This document shows positions 52,260 through 61,843 of a stretch of 64,000 bases of DNA, one piece after another. The position numbers were made by a program, and so were the translations under genes. The notes beneath the pieces were generated by a model. That model was not told the origin of the DNA, searched no databases, and worked only from the letters and a program-made list of their open reading frames with translations. The number at the start of each line of letters is the position of its first letter. The stretch's first letter is position 1. This stretch comes from Bog-473 sp963791455 (GTDB lineage: Bacteria; Actinomycetota; Acidimicrobiia; Acidimicrobiales; RAAP-2): contig CAWBSM010000002.1 of NCBI GenBank assembly GCA_963791455.1, positions 868,001 through 932,000 on the forward strand, given 5' to 3'.

Positions 52260-53558
52260 TCAGGGCGTCGGATGGGCTCCGGCCAGGATGGAGAAGATCT
52301 CGACCATCGGGGCGGTCCCGTTCACGCCGTACTGGGGGTCGATGAGACCAGTGGTGGCCTGTCGCTGCGCCCACATGGTCGACGCGAAACTCGCCGCCTC
52401 GGCGGCGTAGGCCCCGTTCGGCACGAACTCGTTGAGCAGCAACAAGTCACGGAAGTAGATCGCGTTGAAGGCCGGTCCCTGACTTGTCAGGGTCGCGCCG
52501 GTGCCGAAGTAGGCGACCGCCGCCGCGGCCGTCTGCTCGGCCTGGCTCAGGTAAGACCGGTTCTTGGTCGCCTGGTAGAGCAGGGCCCCCGCGCCCACCA
52601 TGACCCCCTGGTTGTAGCTCCAGAGTGTCGTGTTGACGCTTCCGCCGGGGTTGACGTGGTCGTCGTAGAGGCCACTCGCGGTGCCGAGGCAGGTCACCAC
52701 CCAGTCGTACATCTGGGTCGCCCAGGACAGGTCCGATGTGTTCCCGGTCAGTCGGCTCAGCTCGACGCCGACTTCGGCATTCGCCCCGTTGGCGGTGGCG
52801 TTGCGCTGACTGCCGGCCACGTCCTCCCAGAAGACCCCGCCCGGGCAGCCGTCGGTGGTGCTGGTGTCCCAGCCCGTGACGGCGAAGTTGAACTCGTCCT
52901 GGGCGAGCGTGAGGTCGTTCGAATTGTGTGTCTGGAGATAGATGTGGATCAGGTCGAGCCCCGTCCACCCGTTGTCGTCGTAGTAGGTGGCACCGCCGGT
53001 GCCGAGGGGCGGTGCCACACCCGACTCGTGGGCGGGCGGCTGGGGCAGGCCGGTTGGCGAGACCTCCATGGAGTCGGCGTAATGGGCCAACCCCACCAGC
53101 CGTGCCTTCGTGTCAGAAGAGTAGGCCGACCCGGCCGGGGTCCCGTACAGGTAGAACGTCCCCGCCGTCGCGTTCGTATACGGCCAAAGGCACGCGTATG
53201 AGCCGCACGAACGCGAGGACACGTCGCCGTAGAGAGAATGAGGGGGTTGGTAGAAGTTCTGCTGCAGCGCCTGGTAGGACGCCACCGCCTCCTGTTGGGC
53301 CGCCTGGGAGGCGGTTGAAGGGGCAGCTCCCGCGACACCGCCGATTCCGGACAGCAAGACGCCGCCCGCGGTCACCGCCGCCAAGAAGACGCTGGTGACG
53401 ATAGCGAGCCTGCCGTTGCGCTGCCGTCCCTCCTGCCCGAGGCCACCACTCCGGGATCTCTGCGTTGCGGTGTTCACACTCGACCTCGATGCAATCGTGT
53501 CCGCCCTGTCCGGCCTGCCCGGCCTGCCCGCCGTGTCCACCTGCCGTTCGACGCTCAC
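52260..53558 (-). CDS. Secreted glycoside hydrolase family 76 (alpha-1,6-mannanase-like)
   Basis: 432 residues. A signal peptide/anchor follows a basic N-terminus (LAIVTSVFLAAVTAGGVLL). The GH76 catalytic block is TYYDDNGWTGLDLIHIYLQ with the adjacent aspartates; the later segments FWEDVAGSQRNATANGANAE and WSYNQGVMVGAGALLYQAT are typical of the (alpha/alpha)6 barrel. GH76 enzymes cut alpha-1,6-mannans; in actinobacteria they can act on lipomannan or fungal cell walls. GTG start. No other glycan genes adjoin. Confidence 0.88.
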   Translation of the reverse strand: MSVERQVDTAGRPGRPDRADTIASRSSVNTATQRSRSGGLGQEGRQRNGRLAIVTSVFLAAVTAGGVLLSGIGGVAGAAPSTASQAAQQEAVASYQALQQNFYQPPHSLYGDVSSRSCGSYACLWPYTNATAGTFYLYGTPAGSAYSSDTKARLVGLAHYADSMEVSPTGLPQPPAHESGVAPPLGTGGATYYDDNGWTGLDLIHIYLQTHNSNDLTLAQDEFNFAVTGWDTSTTDGCPGGVFWEDVAGSQRNATANGANAEVGVELSRLTGNTSDLSWATQMYDWVVTCLGTASGLYDDHVNPGGSVNTTLWSYNQGVMVGAGALLYQATKNRSYLSQAEQTAAAAVAYFGTGATLTSQGPAFNAIYFRDLLLLNEFVPNGAYAAEAASFASTMWAQRQATTGLIDPQYGVNGTAPMVEIFSILAGAHPTP

Positions 53559-53613
53559 GCGGAACGCTACACGGTCGCAACCTGCACTGCGCCTCGGTCT
53601 GGGTTGGAGGCGG

Positions 53614-54792
53614 CTAACTCAGCGCCCCCGACGCCCGCAACTTGGTGACGGCTTCCTCGTCGACGCCCCACTCGACCAGCCCCGACACGGTGTCCGAACC
53701 AGGGGGCGACGGCGGTCGCGACACGACCGAGGGCGTCCGCGAGAAGCGTGGTGCGGGAGCCGGCTGCACGGCTCCGTCGACCTCCACAAAAGTAGAGCGC
53801 GCCACGTTGTGCGGGTGCCGGTGCGCCTCCCACGGCGAGAGCACCGGAACGACGCAGGCGTCGGTGCCGTCGAACTTCGCCGTCCATTCGTCGCGGGTCT
53901 TGGTCCTGAACACGGCGGCGAAGCGCTCCTTCATCGCCGGCCAGTCCTCCCGTGACTGTTGCGCGGGCAGGGAGGGATCACCGGCGAGCCCCAACCCCTC
54001 CAGGAGCGCCGCATAGAACTGGGTCTCGATGCCGCCCACGGCCATCCACTGCCCGTCCGCCGTCTCGTAGACCTCGTAGTAGGGCGCCCCCGTGTCGAGC
54101 ATGTTGGCGCCGCGCTGTTCGTTCCACATGCCACCCAGGTGGAACGCGTGGATCATCGTCATGAGACAGGCCGCGCCGTCGACCATGGCGGCGTCGACCA
54201 CCTGTCCCTGGCCCGAGCGGGCGGCCTCGAACAGCGCCGCCACCATGCCGAACGCCAGCAGCATCCCGCCGCCGCCGAAGTCCCCCACCAGGTTGAGCGG
54301 CGGCACCGGCGCCGAGTCGGCCCGGCCCAGGGACCACAACGCGCCACCGATGGCGATGTAATCGATGTCGTGTCCGGCCATCGAGGCCATCGGACCATCC
54401 TGGCCCCAACCCGTCATGCGGCCGTAGACCAGCCGGCGGTTGCGGGCGAAGCACGGCTCCGGGCCGACCCCGAGCCGCTCGGCCACACCGGGCCGGAACC
54501 CCTCGATCAGCCCGTCCGCCTGCTCCACCAGGTCGAGGAGGAGCTCGACGGCGTCGGGGTTCTTCAGGTCGATCCCGACCGACGGCCGCGACCGGTTCAG
54601 GAGGTCCCAGTACGGCCCCGCGGCCGCCGCACGACGCTCCGCGCCTCGCTCGACCGCACCCGGTGCGGCGCGCTCGAGGCGCAAGACCTGGGCCCCGGCG
54701 TCGGCGAGCATCATGCAGGTGAACGGTGCCGGCCCGATCCCCGCCAGCTCGATGATCTTGATCCCGCTCAGCGGTCCACTGCGGTCTGTCAC
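53614..54792 (-). CDS. CaiB/BaiF family CoA transferase (AMACR-like)
   Basis: 392 residues of class III CoA transferases. Visible features: GIKIIELAGIGPAPFTCMML, VGIDLKNPDAVELLLDLV and GHDIDYIAIGGALWSLG, plus MTGWGQDGPM. The HDIDY segment and short second domain resemble alpha-methylacyl-CoA racemase, so racemase or transferase activity is possible. A second active-site Asp in VEQADGLIEGFRPGVAERLG. GTG 54792. Divergent from galK by about 65 bases. Confidence 0.88.
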   Translation of the reverse strand: MTDRSGPLSGIKIIELAGIGPAPFTCMMLADAGAQVLRLERAAPGAVERGAERRAAAAGPYWDLLNRSRPSVGIDLKNPDAVELLLDLVEQADGLIEGFRPGVAERLGVGPEPCFARNRRLVYGRMTGWGQDGPMASMAGHDIDYIAIGGALWSLGRADSAPVPPLNLVGDFGGGGMLLAFGMVAALFEAARSGQGQVVDAAMVDGAACLMTMIHAFHLGGMWNEQRGANMLDTGAPYYEVYETADGQWMAVGGIETQFYAALLEGLGLAGDPSLPAQQSREDWPAMKERFAAVFRTKTRDEWTAKFDGTDACVVPVLSPWEAHRHPHNVARSTFVEVDGAVQPAPAPRFSRTPSVVSRPPSPPGSDTVSGLVEWGVDEEAVTKLRASGALS

Positions 54793-54857
54793 CGCAGGAT
54801 CGTGACCCGAGCCTCCCACGGCGGTCAAGCCGGCCCGCCCTGGGCCAAGCTGGGGAG

Positions 54858-55881
54858 GTGCCGACGGCCCGCGCACCCGGACGAGTGACGATCATCGGCG
54901 ACCACACCGACTACAACGGGGGCCTCTCGCTGCCGATGGCCGTCGACCTCGCCACCGAGGTCACCTTCACGCCCAAACCCGGCAGCTTCCTGGTCGGGAT
55001 CGACTCGGACCAGTTCCCGGACCAGCCGATGGAGATCGCCTTGGGAGACACCGCCCCGGTTCCCCAAGCGGCCGCCCTGGCGGCCGGACTCCTCCGGCTG
55101 CAACGACCTCCTTCGGGCGGGACCGTCCGGGTGACGAGCACGCTCCCGGTCGGTGCGGGCCTGTCCTCGAGCGCCGCCTTCTCCGTCGCGCTCCTGCTCA
55201 CGCTCGGCCACGACCCCGATGCGCTGGCCCTCGCGCGCGACTGCCAGGAGGCCGAACGCGCCGCGGGAGCACACGTGGGCCTGCTCGATCCTCTGACGAT
55301 CAGCGCCGCCACCGCGGGCCACGCCCTCCGCCTCGACTTCGCCACCCTGGAGTCGCGCCCGATCCCGGTCCCGCCGGACGCCGCGTTCGTCGTCGTCCAC
55401 AGCGAGACTCCCCGGCTGCTCACCAGCACGCCCTACGCCACACGGCGGGCCGAGTGCGAGCGAGCCGCCCACATCCTCGGCCAGCCCCTCGGCACCTGTG
55501 AGCTCGGCGATCTCGAGCGCGCTGGTCGATCCCGTGCTGCGCCGCCGGGCGCGGCACGTGGTCACCGAGTGTGCCCGGGTGCGCGAGGCGGAGCGCCTCT
55601 TGGGGCGGGGCAACCTGACCGCACTCGGCGCAGTGATGACCGAAGGTCACCGCAGCCTGGCGATCGACTACCGGGTCTCCGTGCCGGCGGTCGACCAACT
55701 GGTCGAGCACCTGCTCGCACAGCCCGGCGTGCTCGGCGCCCGCATGAGCGGCGGCGGCTTCGGGGGGTGTGTCATCGCGTTGTGCCACCCCGATTCGCCT
55801 GCACTCGACCCGGCGGCGCATGCACCTCGCCGCGCGTGGCGGGTCAGTCCGGCCGCCGGCGCAGCTCTTCTTGCGACGTAA
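54858..55881 (+). CDS. galK: Galactokinase (GHMP kinase), frameshifted
   Basis: GHMP sugar kinase. N-terminal substrate loop GRVTIIGDHTDYNGGLSLPM, ATP-binding loop LPVGAGLSSSAAFSVALLL, and C-terminal MSGGGFGGCVIAL are all galactokinase motifs. The first frame fails after ELGDLER at about 55520; the downstream part (LVDPVLRRRARHVVTECARV to the end at 55881) is one frame over. Dropping one base in the CGCGC run 55518-55521 joins them perfectly. Restored length about 340 residues. GTG start. The 3' end overlaps convergent trpD by 38 bases. Confidence 0.85.
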
Positions 55882-56908
55882 CGACCAGTGCCTCGAGCAC
55901 GCCGACCGCCCGCCCGCTGTCCAGTGCCTCTGAGGCCTGGACCACGCCACTCTCGAGGTCGTCCACCCGTCCCGCCACCATGAGGGCGGCGGCGGCGTTG
56001 AGCACGCCAATGTCGCGACGGGCGCCGAGCTCCCCTTCGAGCACCGAGCGGATGACGTGGGCATTGAAGGCGGCGTCCCCGCCCCGCAGGTCCGCCATCG
56101 TCGCCGGGGCGAACCCCAGTTCCGCCGGGTCGACCCGCCATCCGGTCAGCTGGTAGTCCCCCGAGCCGTCACCGCGCACCTCGAGCACGTTCGACGGGGT
56201 CGTGACGCTCAGCTCGTCGAGCCCATCGTCCGCGTGCACGATGAAAGTCCGGCGGCTCCCCGTGGCACCGAACACACCCGCCATCACCGGGCCTATGGCC
56301 GGGTCGCTCACCCCGACGAGCTGGTGCCTGGTCCGCGACGGGTTGGTCAACGGCCCGAGGTAGTTGAAGACCGTCGGGACGCCCAACTCCTTGCGCACCG
56401 GCCCCACGAACCGCATGGCCGGGTGGAAGCGCTGGGCGAAGCAGAAACCCATGCCCGCCTCCGCCACGCAGCGCGCCACCCCCTCGGGGCCGACCTCGAT
56501 GGCCACGCCGAGGGCCTCGAGCACGTCGGCCGTGCCCACCGACGACGATGCGGCCCGGTTTCCGTGCTTACACACGGGCACGCCGCACCCCGCGGTGATG
56601 AACGCCGCGAGCGTGGTCACGTTGATGCTGGCCAGCCGGTCACCACCCGTCCCGACCAAGTCGACCACCGGACCGCCGCGCTGGTCTCCGAGTGGGCAGG
56701 GCACGGCGGCGTCGACCATCGCCCGGGCGAGCCCCGTCACCTCCTCTGCGGTCTCGCCCTTGGCGTGCAGCAGCGCGAGGAAGGCACCCACTTGGGCGGG
56801 GGTGGCCTCGCCGGCGAGCACCACGCCCAGCGTCGCCTCGGCCTCCATGGGGGTGAGCGATTCCCGCCGCGACAGGCGGGCCAGGACCTCGGGCCAGCTC
56901 AGTCCCAC
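55844..56908 (-). CDS. trpD: Anthranilate phosphoribosyltransferase
   Basis: 354 residues. TrpD adds PRPP to anthranilate in tryptophan synthesis. The PRPP-binding VDLVGTGGDRLASINVTT, KHGNRAASSSVGTADVLEAL and RKELGVPTVFNYLGPLTNPS are the family hallmarks. GTG 56908 (GTG 56911 is equally possible) overlaps the acyl-CoA dehydrogenase stop. No other trp gene is nearby. Confidence 0.95.
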   Translation of the reverse strand: MGLSWPEVLARLSRRESLTPMEAEATLGVVLAGEATPAQVGAFLALLHAKGETAEEVTGLARAMVDAAVPCPLGDQRGGPVVDLVGTGGDRLASINVTTLAAFITAGCGVPVCKHGNRAASSSVGTADVLEALGVAIEVGPEGVARCVAEAGMGFCFAQRFHPAMRFVGPVRKELGVPTVFNYLGPLTNPSRTRHQLVGVSDPAIGPVMAGVFGATGSRRTFIVHADDGLDELSVTTPSNVLEVRGDGSGDYQLTGWRVDPAELGFAPATMADLRGGDAAFNAHVIRSVLEGELGARRDIGVLNAAAALMVAGRVDDLESGVVQASEALDSGRAVGVLEALVVTSQEELRRRPD

Positions 56909-58074
56909 CACAGGTCCCGGTCGAGCACGCCGCGCGCGATGAGCCCGAGCTGCACCTGCGAGGTGCCCTCCACGATGGTGAGCTGCTTGGCGTCGCGGTA
57001 CCACTGCTCGGTCGGGTGATCTTCCATGTAGCCGGCCGCGCCCAGCAACTGGACAGCGAGTGACGAGGCGCGCACGGCCAGCTCGGTGGCGTGGTACTTG
57101 GCCATGGAGAGCAACGGGACGTACTCCTTGGTGAACTTCCCCGCGTCGGCGAGCACCGCTGCCCTGTACGTCAGCAACCGGGCGGCCTCGATGTCCACGG
57201 CGCACTTGGCGATCTCCCATTGGATCCCCTGGAAGTCCGCAATGGTCTTGCCGAAGGCCGCCCGCTGCTGGACGTACTCGGTGGCATACATCAAGGCACC
57301 CTCGGCAAGACCAATTCCTCGCGACGCCACGATTGGCCGCATGGCGTTGAGTCCAAGCATGGCCAACCGGAAGCCGCCCACCTCGCCGATCACGTTCTCC
57401 CCGGGGACGTGGACGTCGCTGAGGACGAGCTCGCCGGTGTCGACCCCGCGCACCCCCATCTTGTGATCGGTGCGACCGACGGCGACTCCGTCCCAGGCGC
57501 GCTCGACGATAAATGCGGTGACCGAGTCATGGGCCCGGCTCGTGGGGTCGCTCGTCTTGGCGAAGACGGTGTACCAGTCCGCCTCGCGCACCCCGGACAT
57601 CCAGCACTTGGTGCCGTTGAGCACCCAGCCTCCCTCCGAGCCCGAATCGGGCACGCCCCGGGTGCGCATCCCCATGACATCGCTGCCCGCCTGGGGCTCG
57701 GAAAGCCCGAAAGCCGCCCTCAGCGAACCGTCTCCGATGCCCGGCAGATACCGCGTCTTCTGCTCCTCGGTCCCGGCGATCATGACCGGCCCCGTGGGCA
57801 GCCGGGTCAAGAGGAGCATGAGCGCCGCCGTGTTGGAGTACTTGGCCACCTCCTCGATGGCAAGCGCCAGCCCGAGGATGCCCGCACCCGATCCTCCGTA
57901 TTCGACGGGGATGCACAGCCCGAGGAGGCCTGCGGCGCGGAACGCCTCGAAGACATCAGTCGGGTAAGCACCCTCCTTGTCGATCTGCCGGGCCCGTGGC
58001 TTGATCTTGTCCTGAGCCAGTCGCCGCACCGAGTCGCGCAGTTCGAGGAGTTCGTCGGGCAGGTCGAAATGCAC
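56899..58074 (-). CDS. Acyl-CoA dehydrogenase
   Basis: 391 residues. FAD and substrate regions: YGGSGAGILGLALAIEEVA, AAFGLSEPQAGSDVMGMRT and VLNGTKCWMSGVREADWYTV. The C-terminal QLLGAAGYMEDHPTEQWYRD is conserved, followed by GTSQVQLGLIARGVL. The catalytic base region AYEG/GYMED places it in the short/branched-chain group; the substrate chain length is not clear. ATG start; the 3' end overlaps trpD. Confidence 0.93.
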   Translation of the reverse strand: MHFDLPDELLELRDSVRRLAQDKIKPRARQIDKEGAYPTDVFEAFRAAGLLGLCIPVEYGGSGAGILGLALAIEEVAKYSNTAALMLLLTRLPTGPVMIAGTEEQKTRYLPGIGDGSLRAAFGLSEPQAGSDVMGMRTRGVPDSGSEGGWVLNGTKCWMSGVREADWYTVFAKTSDPTSRAHDSVTAFIVERAWDGVAVGRTDHKMGVRGVDTGELVLSDVHVPGENVIGEVGGFRLAMLGLNAMRPIVASRGIGLAEGALMYATEYVQQRAAFGKTIADFQGIQWEIAKCAVDIEAARLLTYRAAVLADAGKFTKEYVPLLSMAKYHATELAVRASSLAVQLLGAAGYMEDHPTEQWYRDAKQLTIVEGTSQVQLGLIARGVLDRDLWWD

Positions 58075-58117
58075 CGGCGCAGGTTACCGGACCGTTCTGC
58101 CAGGTAGTTTTCTGCTC

Positions 58118-59794
58118 TTGGCCCCCGATCAGCCAGAGACGCTCGAGCCCGCCGACGCCGAGGAGGTGCCTCCAGGGTCCTCATCGTCCCGGTCGAACCT
58201 CCAGGCCGCGCTCAGGAAGTCACAACGGAAGGAGAAGAGGCACCGCCACCGGTGGCGCCGCCGGATCTTGTACGCGCTGTCCTTCATCCTCCTGATCGCT
58301 GCCGTTGGCGTGGGTGGCCTCTACCTCTATGCCAATTACCGCTTCGACCAGATCAAGAAGATCCACGCCAAGCACTTGGCGGCGCCGGCCCCGCCGGGCA
58401 AGCCCTTCAACCTGCTCCTCGTCGGCTCGGACACACGCGCCTTCGTCAGCGACAACAACCAGACGCAGGTCAACGCCTTCGGCAACGAGGCCAACGCCGG
58501 CGGACAGCGCAGCGACGTGACGATGGTGGCCCGGTTCGACCCGGCCGCCAAGACCGTCACAATCCTGTCCATCCCACGCGACCTGTGGGTCGACATCCCG
58601 GGCCACGTCAACGGGGTCTCAGGCATGAACCGCATCAACGCCGCATTCAATTCGGGCCCCGACCTTCTCGTGCAGACCATCGAGCAGGTCCTGGGAATCC
58701 CGATCAATAACTACATGTCGGTGGACTTCCCGGGGTTCTCGGGCATGGTGAACGCTTTGGGCGGCATCACCATGGACTTCCCCACCCCGGTCAAAGACGC
58801 GTACACCGGGCTCGACGTGACCACGACGGGATGCCAGGTGGTGAACGGGACAGTGGCGCTGCAGCTGGTGCGCAGCCGGCACCTTTACTACGAGGACTCG
58901 AACGGCGAGTGGGTCTACGACGGCCAATCCGATTTCAGCCGTATCCAACGACAGGACGCCTTCTTCCGGGCCGTCCTGGCCAAGGTCACCGCCTCCATCA
59001 CCAACCCCTTCACCATCAACGCGTTCATCGGTGCCGCCGTGGGCAACCTCACCATCGACGACACCCTCAGCCAGGGTGACCTCTTGCACATCGCTGAGGA
59101 CTTCCGCGGGCTCCCGTCGTCGCAGCTCGTGACCGAGACGCTGCCCACGGTCGCGTATGTCACCGACGGCGGAGCCGACGTGCTGGAGGAGGCGCAGCCC
59201 TACGCCCACGCCATGATCGACGCTTTCAACCAGATCGGGACCGCCCATGCGCCGCCGGTCACTCCGGTCAAGACCGGTACCAAATCAGCGGCGTCCACCA
59301 CGACCGTGCCGACGGAGGCGCACCGCCAGGTGGACGTGACCGTCCTCAACGCTTCGGCGGTGAACGGCATCGCGCACAGCACGGCGGCGGCGCTCACGGC
59401 ACAGGGATTCAACGTGACCGCCATCGGGGATGCCTCGTCGCCGCTGGCACCGGGCGCGGCGTCGGAGATCCTCTATGGACCGAGCGGGCACGAGGCGGCC
59501 AACGCCCTCTCGTCGGTGCTACACGGGCCCGTCACCGAAGTCGCCGACCCGAGCCTGAGCGGCCATTCCGTTTCGCTGTTGGTCGCCGGCTCCGAGCTCA
59601 GCGTGGCGGCGTCGTCGTCGCCCGGGTCCGCCACGACGACCACCACCGCACCGACCGCACCGACCATCCCGGCGGACGTCTACACGAACCTGCAGTCCGA
59701 ACCCTGGAACCCGTTCCCCTGCACCCTCGGCCAGAACGCGACCCGGGCTGCGTCGCCGAAGACCACGACGACCGTGAAGACGAGGAAGGGTTAG
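58118..59794 (+). CDS. LytR-CpsA-Psr family protein with LytR_C domain
   Basis: 558 residues. A basic cytoplasmic tail (RKSQRKEKRHRHRWRRR), one membrane span, then the external LCP domain: NLLLVGSDTRAF, RSDVTMVARFDPAAKTVTIL, SIPRDLWVDIPGH with the catalytic Arg/Asp, and GGITMDFPTPVKDAYTGL. The C-terminal LytR_C-like region runs to about residue 500, then a Thr-rich tail. LCP proteins attach glycopolymers such as arabinogalactan or teichoic acid to peptidoglycan. TTG start; the 3' end overlaps whiB. Confidence 0.9.
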   Translation: MAPDQPETLEPADAEEVPPGSSSSRSNLQAALRKSQRKEKRHRHRWRRRILYALSFILLIAAVGVGGLYLYANYRFDQIKKIHAKHLAAPAPPGKPFNLLLVGSDTRAFVSDNNQTQVNAFGNEANAGGQRSDVTMVARFDPAAKTVTILSIPRDLWVDIPGHVNGVSGMNRINAAFNSGPDLLVQTIEQVLGIPINNYMSVDFPGFSGMVNALGGITMDFPTPVKDAYTGLDVTTTGCQVVNGTVALQLVRSRHLYYEDSNGEWVYDGQSDFSRIQRQDAFFRAVLAKVTASITNPFTINAFIGAAVGNLTIDDTLSQGDLLHIAEDFRGLPSSQLVTETLPTVAYVTDGGADVLEEAQPYAHAMIDAFNQIGTAHAPPVTPVKTGTKSAASTTTVPTEAHRQVDVTVLNASAVNGIAHSTAAALTAQGFNVTAIGDASSPLAPGAASEILYGPSGHEAANALSSVLHGPVTEVADPSLSGHSVSLLVAGSELSVAASSSPGSATTTTTAPTAPTIPADVYTNLQSEPWNPFPCTLGQNATRAASPKTTTTVKTRKG

Positions 59795-60051
59795 GCCGAC
59801 TTCCGACGCTGGCGCACGATCCGCCGACGTTCGCGCTCGGTCGTGCCACCCCAGATCCCTTCACGCTCACGGTGGGCCAGTGCGTGCTCCAGGCACGCCT
59901 GGCGGACCGGGCAGTCGGCGCAGATAGCCTTCGCCTCTGCCGCGTCGGACTCCTCCTCGGTGAGGGGGTAGAACGCCTCGACGTCAAGGCCCCGGCAGGC
60001 GGCGAGCTTGCGCCACGTGGTGGCGATCATCGGAAACACTTCCTCATTCAA
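59791..60051 (-). CDS. WhiB family transcriptional regulator
   Basis: 86 residues, an actinobacterial iron-sulfur regulator. Four cysteines: ACRG, then AICADCPVRQACLEH (CxxC...C). The GIWGGTTERERRR motif near the C-terminus is the WhiB signature for sigma-factor interaction and DNA binding. ATG 60051; MIATTW seven codons in is an alternative. It shares its last bases with the convergent LCP gene. Which Wbl subfamily it belongs to is not decided, though the short form resembles WhiB1/WhiB2-type proteins. Confidence 0.93.
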   Translation of the reverse strand: MNEEVFPMIATTWRKLAACRGLDVEAFYPLTEEESDAAEAKAICADCPVRQACLEHALAHREREGIWGGTTERERRRIVRQRRKSA

Positions 60052-60495
60052 ACGGCTTCTTTGCGGATACTGACATTCGCCCTACTCGGAGGCCCTTTCG
60101 ATCCAACGACCGACGGCGCCATTCCCAAATTTCGGCGAATGACGAGTATGGCTTAAGTCCTGAGCGCCTGTAAAGGCTTGCGCAAGGAATTGTCCCTGGT
60201 CAGCCGATCGGTAGGGCTTTTGTTGTGCCCAAAAGCTCTCCGAGCAGCTCATCCCGTATGGCGGGCGCCGGGTTGGTCTGGGCGCCGCAGGACGGTGGGT
60301 CGCGACCAGGGCCACCTCGGCCGCCTCCCCGACTACCCGATCTATGCCAAAGGGGGCCCATGCCGACCTGGTGGGCTCCTGCGATTTTGCAATCGTTGTC
60401 AAGATCGGCTCGCCACCAGGGCCGGGCGACCCGGCGGATCGCTCGGCTCGCGGTGGGATTTCGCCGGAAGCGACCTCCTCTCGTAGCCTCCGACG
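60052..60495. other. 444-base gap without a supported gene
   Basis: Between whiB and the divergent methyltransferase. It presumably holds both promoters. The near 100 bases beside whiB are noticeably less GC-rich than the surroundings, which fits a promoter. Short open frames occur on both strands but show no conserved motif, so none is annotated. No hairpin of note was found. Confidence 0.4.
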
Positions 60496-61263
60496 ATGGA
60501 CCCTGGTACGACGGACTATCTCCGGGTCAACGTCGATGTCTGGCAGGCAGGGCAGGCCGAGCAGTTGCAGGCGGCTCGTCGGCTCTGGGCTGCCGACGAG
60601 CCGCTCTGGGGCATCTTCTCGATTCCGGAGTCGCTGGCCCGGATCCTCCCCAGCGAGCTCATCGGCATCGACGCCTTGGAGCTGGGTTGCGGGACGGCCT
60701 ACGTGTCCGCCTGGCTGGCCCGGCGTGGCTCCCACCCGGTGGGCTTGGACCCAACGCCAGGACAATTGTCCAACGCGCGCCGACTCCAAGCCGAATACGG
60801 GGTCGAATTTCCGCTCGTCCAGGCGGTGGCTGAGAACACCCCGTTTGGCAGCGAATCGTTCGACCTGGTCATCAGCGAATACGGGGCCGCCATCTGGTCG
60901 GACCCGTACACCTGGATCGCCGAAGCGTCCCGGCTTCTTCGCTCGGGCGGGGAACTCGTGTTCCTCGGTAACAGCACTCTGCTGATGCTCTGTGTGCCGG
61001 AACTCGACGGACTTCCCGCCACCGAAGAGCTGCGACGACCCCAATTCGGGATCCACCGCTTCGAGTGGCCCGACGATCCGTCCGTCGAGTTCCATCTGAG
61101 CCACGGTGACTGGATCCGACTTCTCAGGACGAACGGCTTCGAAATCGAGGATCTGATCGAGCTGCGCGCCCCTGCGGGCGCCACGACCAGGTACGCCTTC
61201 GTGACGGCCGAGTGGGCCGGCAAGTGGCCGTGCGAAGAGGTCTGGCGGGCGCGCAAACGGTGA
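60496..61263 (+). CDS. Class I SAM-dependent methyltransferase
   Basis: 255 residues. The SAM-binding motif I is ALELGCGTAYVSAWLARRG and the acidic residue of motif II is in PVGLDPTPGQL. SFDLVISEYGAAIWSDPYTW corresponds to motif IV. The N-terminal DYLRVNVDVWQAGQAEQL resembles UbiE/Coq5-like small-molecule methyltransferases. The substrate is unknown. ATG 60496. Convergent with pyrE. Confidence 0.85.
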   Translation: MDPGTTDYLRVNVDVWQAGQAEQLQAARRLWAADEPLWGIFSIPESLARILPSELIGIDALELGCGTAYVSAWLARRGSHPVGLDPTPGQLSNARRLQAEYGVEFPLVQAVAENTPFGSESFDLVISEYGAAIWSDPYTWIAEASRLLRSGGELVFLGNSTLLMLCVPELDGLPATEELRRPQFGIHRFEWPDDPSVEFHLSHGDWIRLLRTNGFEIEDLIELRAPAGATTRYAFVTAEWAGKWPCEEVWRARKR

Positions 61264-61287
61264 GACGGCGGACCGTCGCGCTGGACC

Positions 61288-61806
61288 TCAGATCGGCTCA
61301 GCCTCCAGCTGGCTCATGGTGAAGAGCGCACGCAGCTCGATACCCTCTGCAGCGACGACGTCTGCCCCTCCGCCCTCGCGGTCGATGACGCACAGCGAGT
61401 GCTCGACCCGGGCACCCTCTGCTCGCAAATCCTGCGCCGAGAGCACCATCTGCCCGCCGGTGGTCACGACGTCTTCGATGATGAGCAGGTCGCGGCCGGC
61501 AACGTCACCCCCTTCGCAGATCCGTTCGGTGCCGTACTTCTTCGGCTGCTTGCGGACAAAAAACGCGGGCAGCCCGGTCACCGAGGACAACATCGTCGCC
61601 AAGGGGACACCCCCGAGCTCGAGACCGGCCAGGCCCTCGATCCCGTCTGGCACGAGTGGCACCAGGGCCTCCACGATGTCGGCCAGCAGGATCGGGTCGG
61701 ATTCGAAGCGGTACTTGTCGAAGTAGTGATCGGCCGTGCGACCAGAGCGCAGGACGAAGCTCCCGGTGAGGTGGGATGCGGCGTAGACGCGGGCGGCCAA
61801 CGTCAC
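61288..61806 (-). CDS. pyrE: Orotate phosphoribosyltransferase
   Basis: 172 residues. The PRPP-binding motif is LLIIEDVVTTGGQM near residue 115; FFVRKQPKKYGTERICEGGD is the flexible catalytic loop. FDKYRFESDP near residue 35 is also typical. PyrE makes OMP in pyrimidine synthesis. GTG 61806 gives the family N-terminus (LAARVYAASHLTGSFVLRSG). No other pyr gene is present nearby. Confidence 0.92.
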   Translation of the reverse strand: MTLAARVYAASHLTGSFVLRSGRTADHYFDKYRFESDPILLADIVEALVPLVPDGIEGLAGLELGGVPLATMLSSVTGLPAFFVRKQPKKYGTERICEGGDVAGRDLLIIEDVVTTGGQMVLSAQDLRAEGARVEHSLCVIDREGGGADVVAAEGIELRALFTMSQLEAEPI

Positions 61807-61843
61807 ACCCCCATTCTGCACGGCTCCGGAGCTCGATGGCGCC

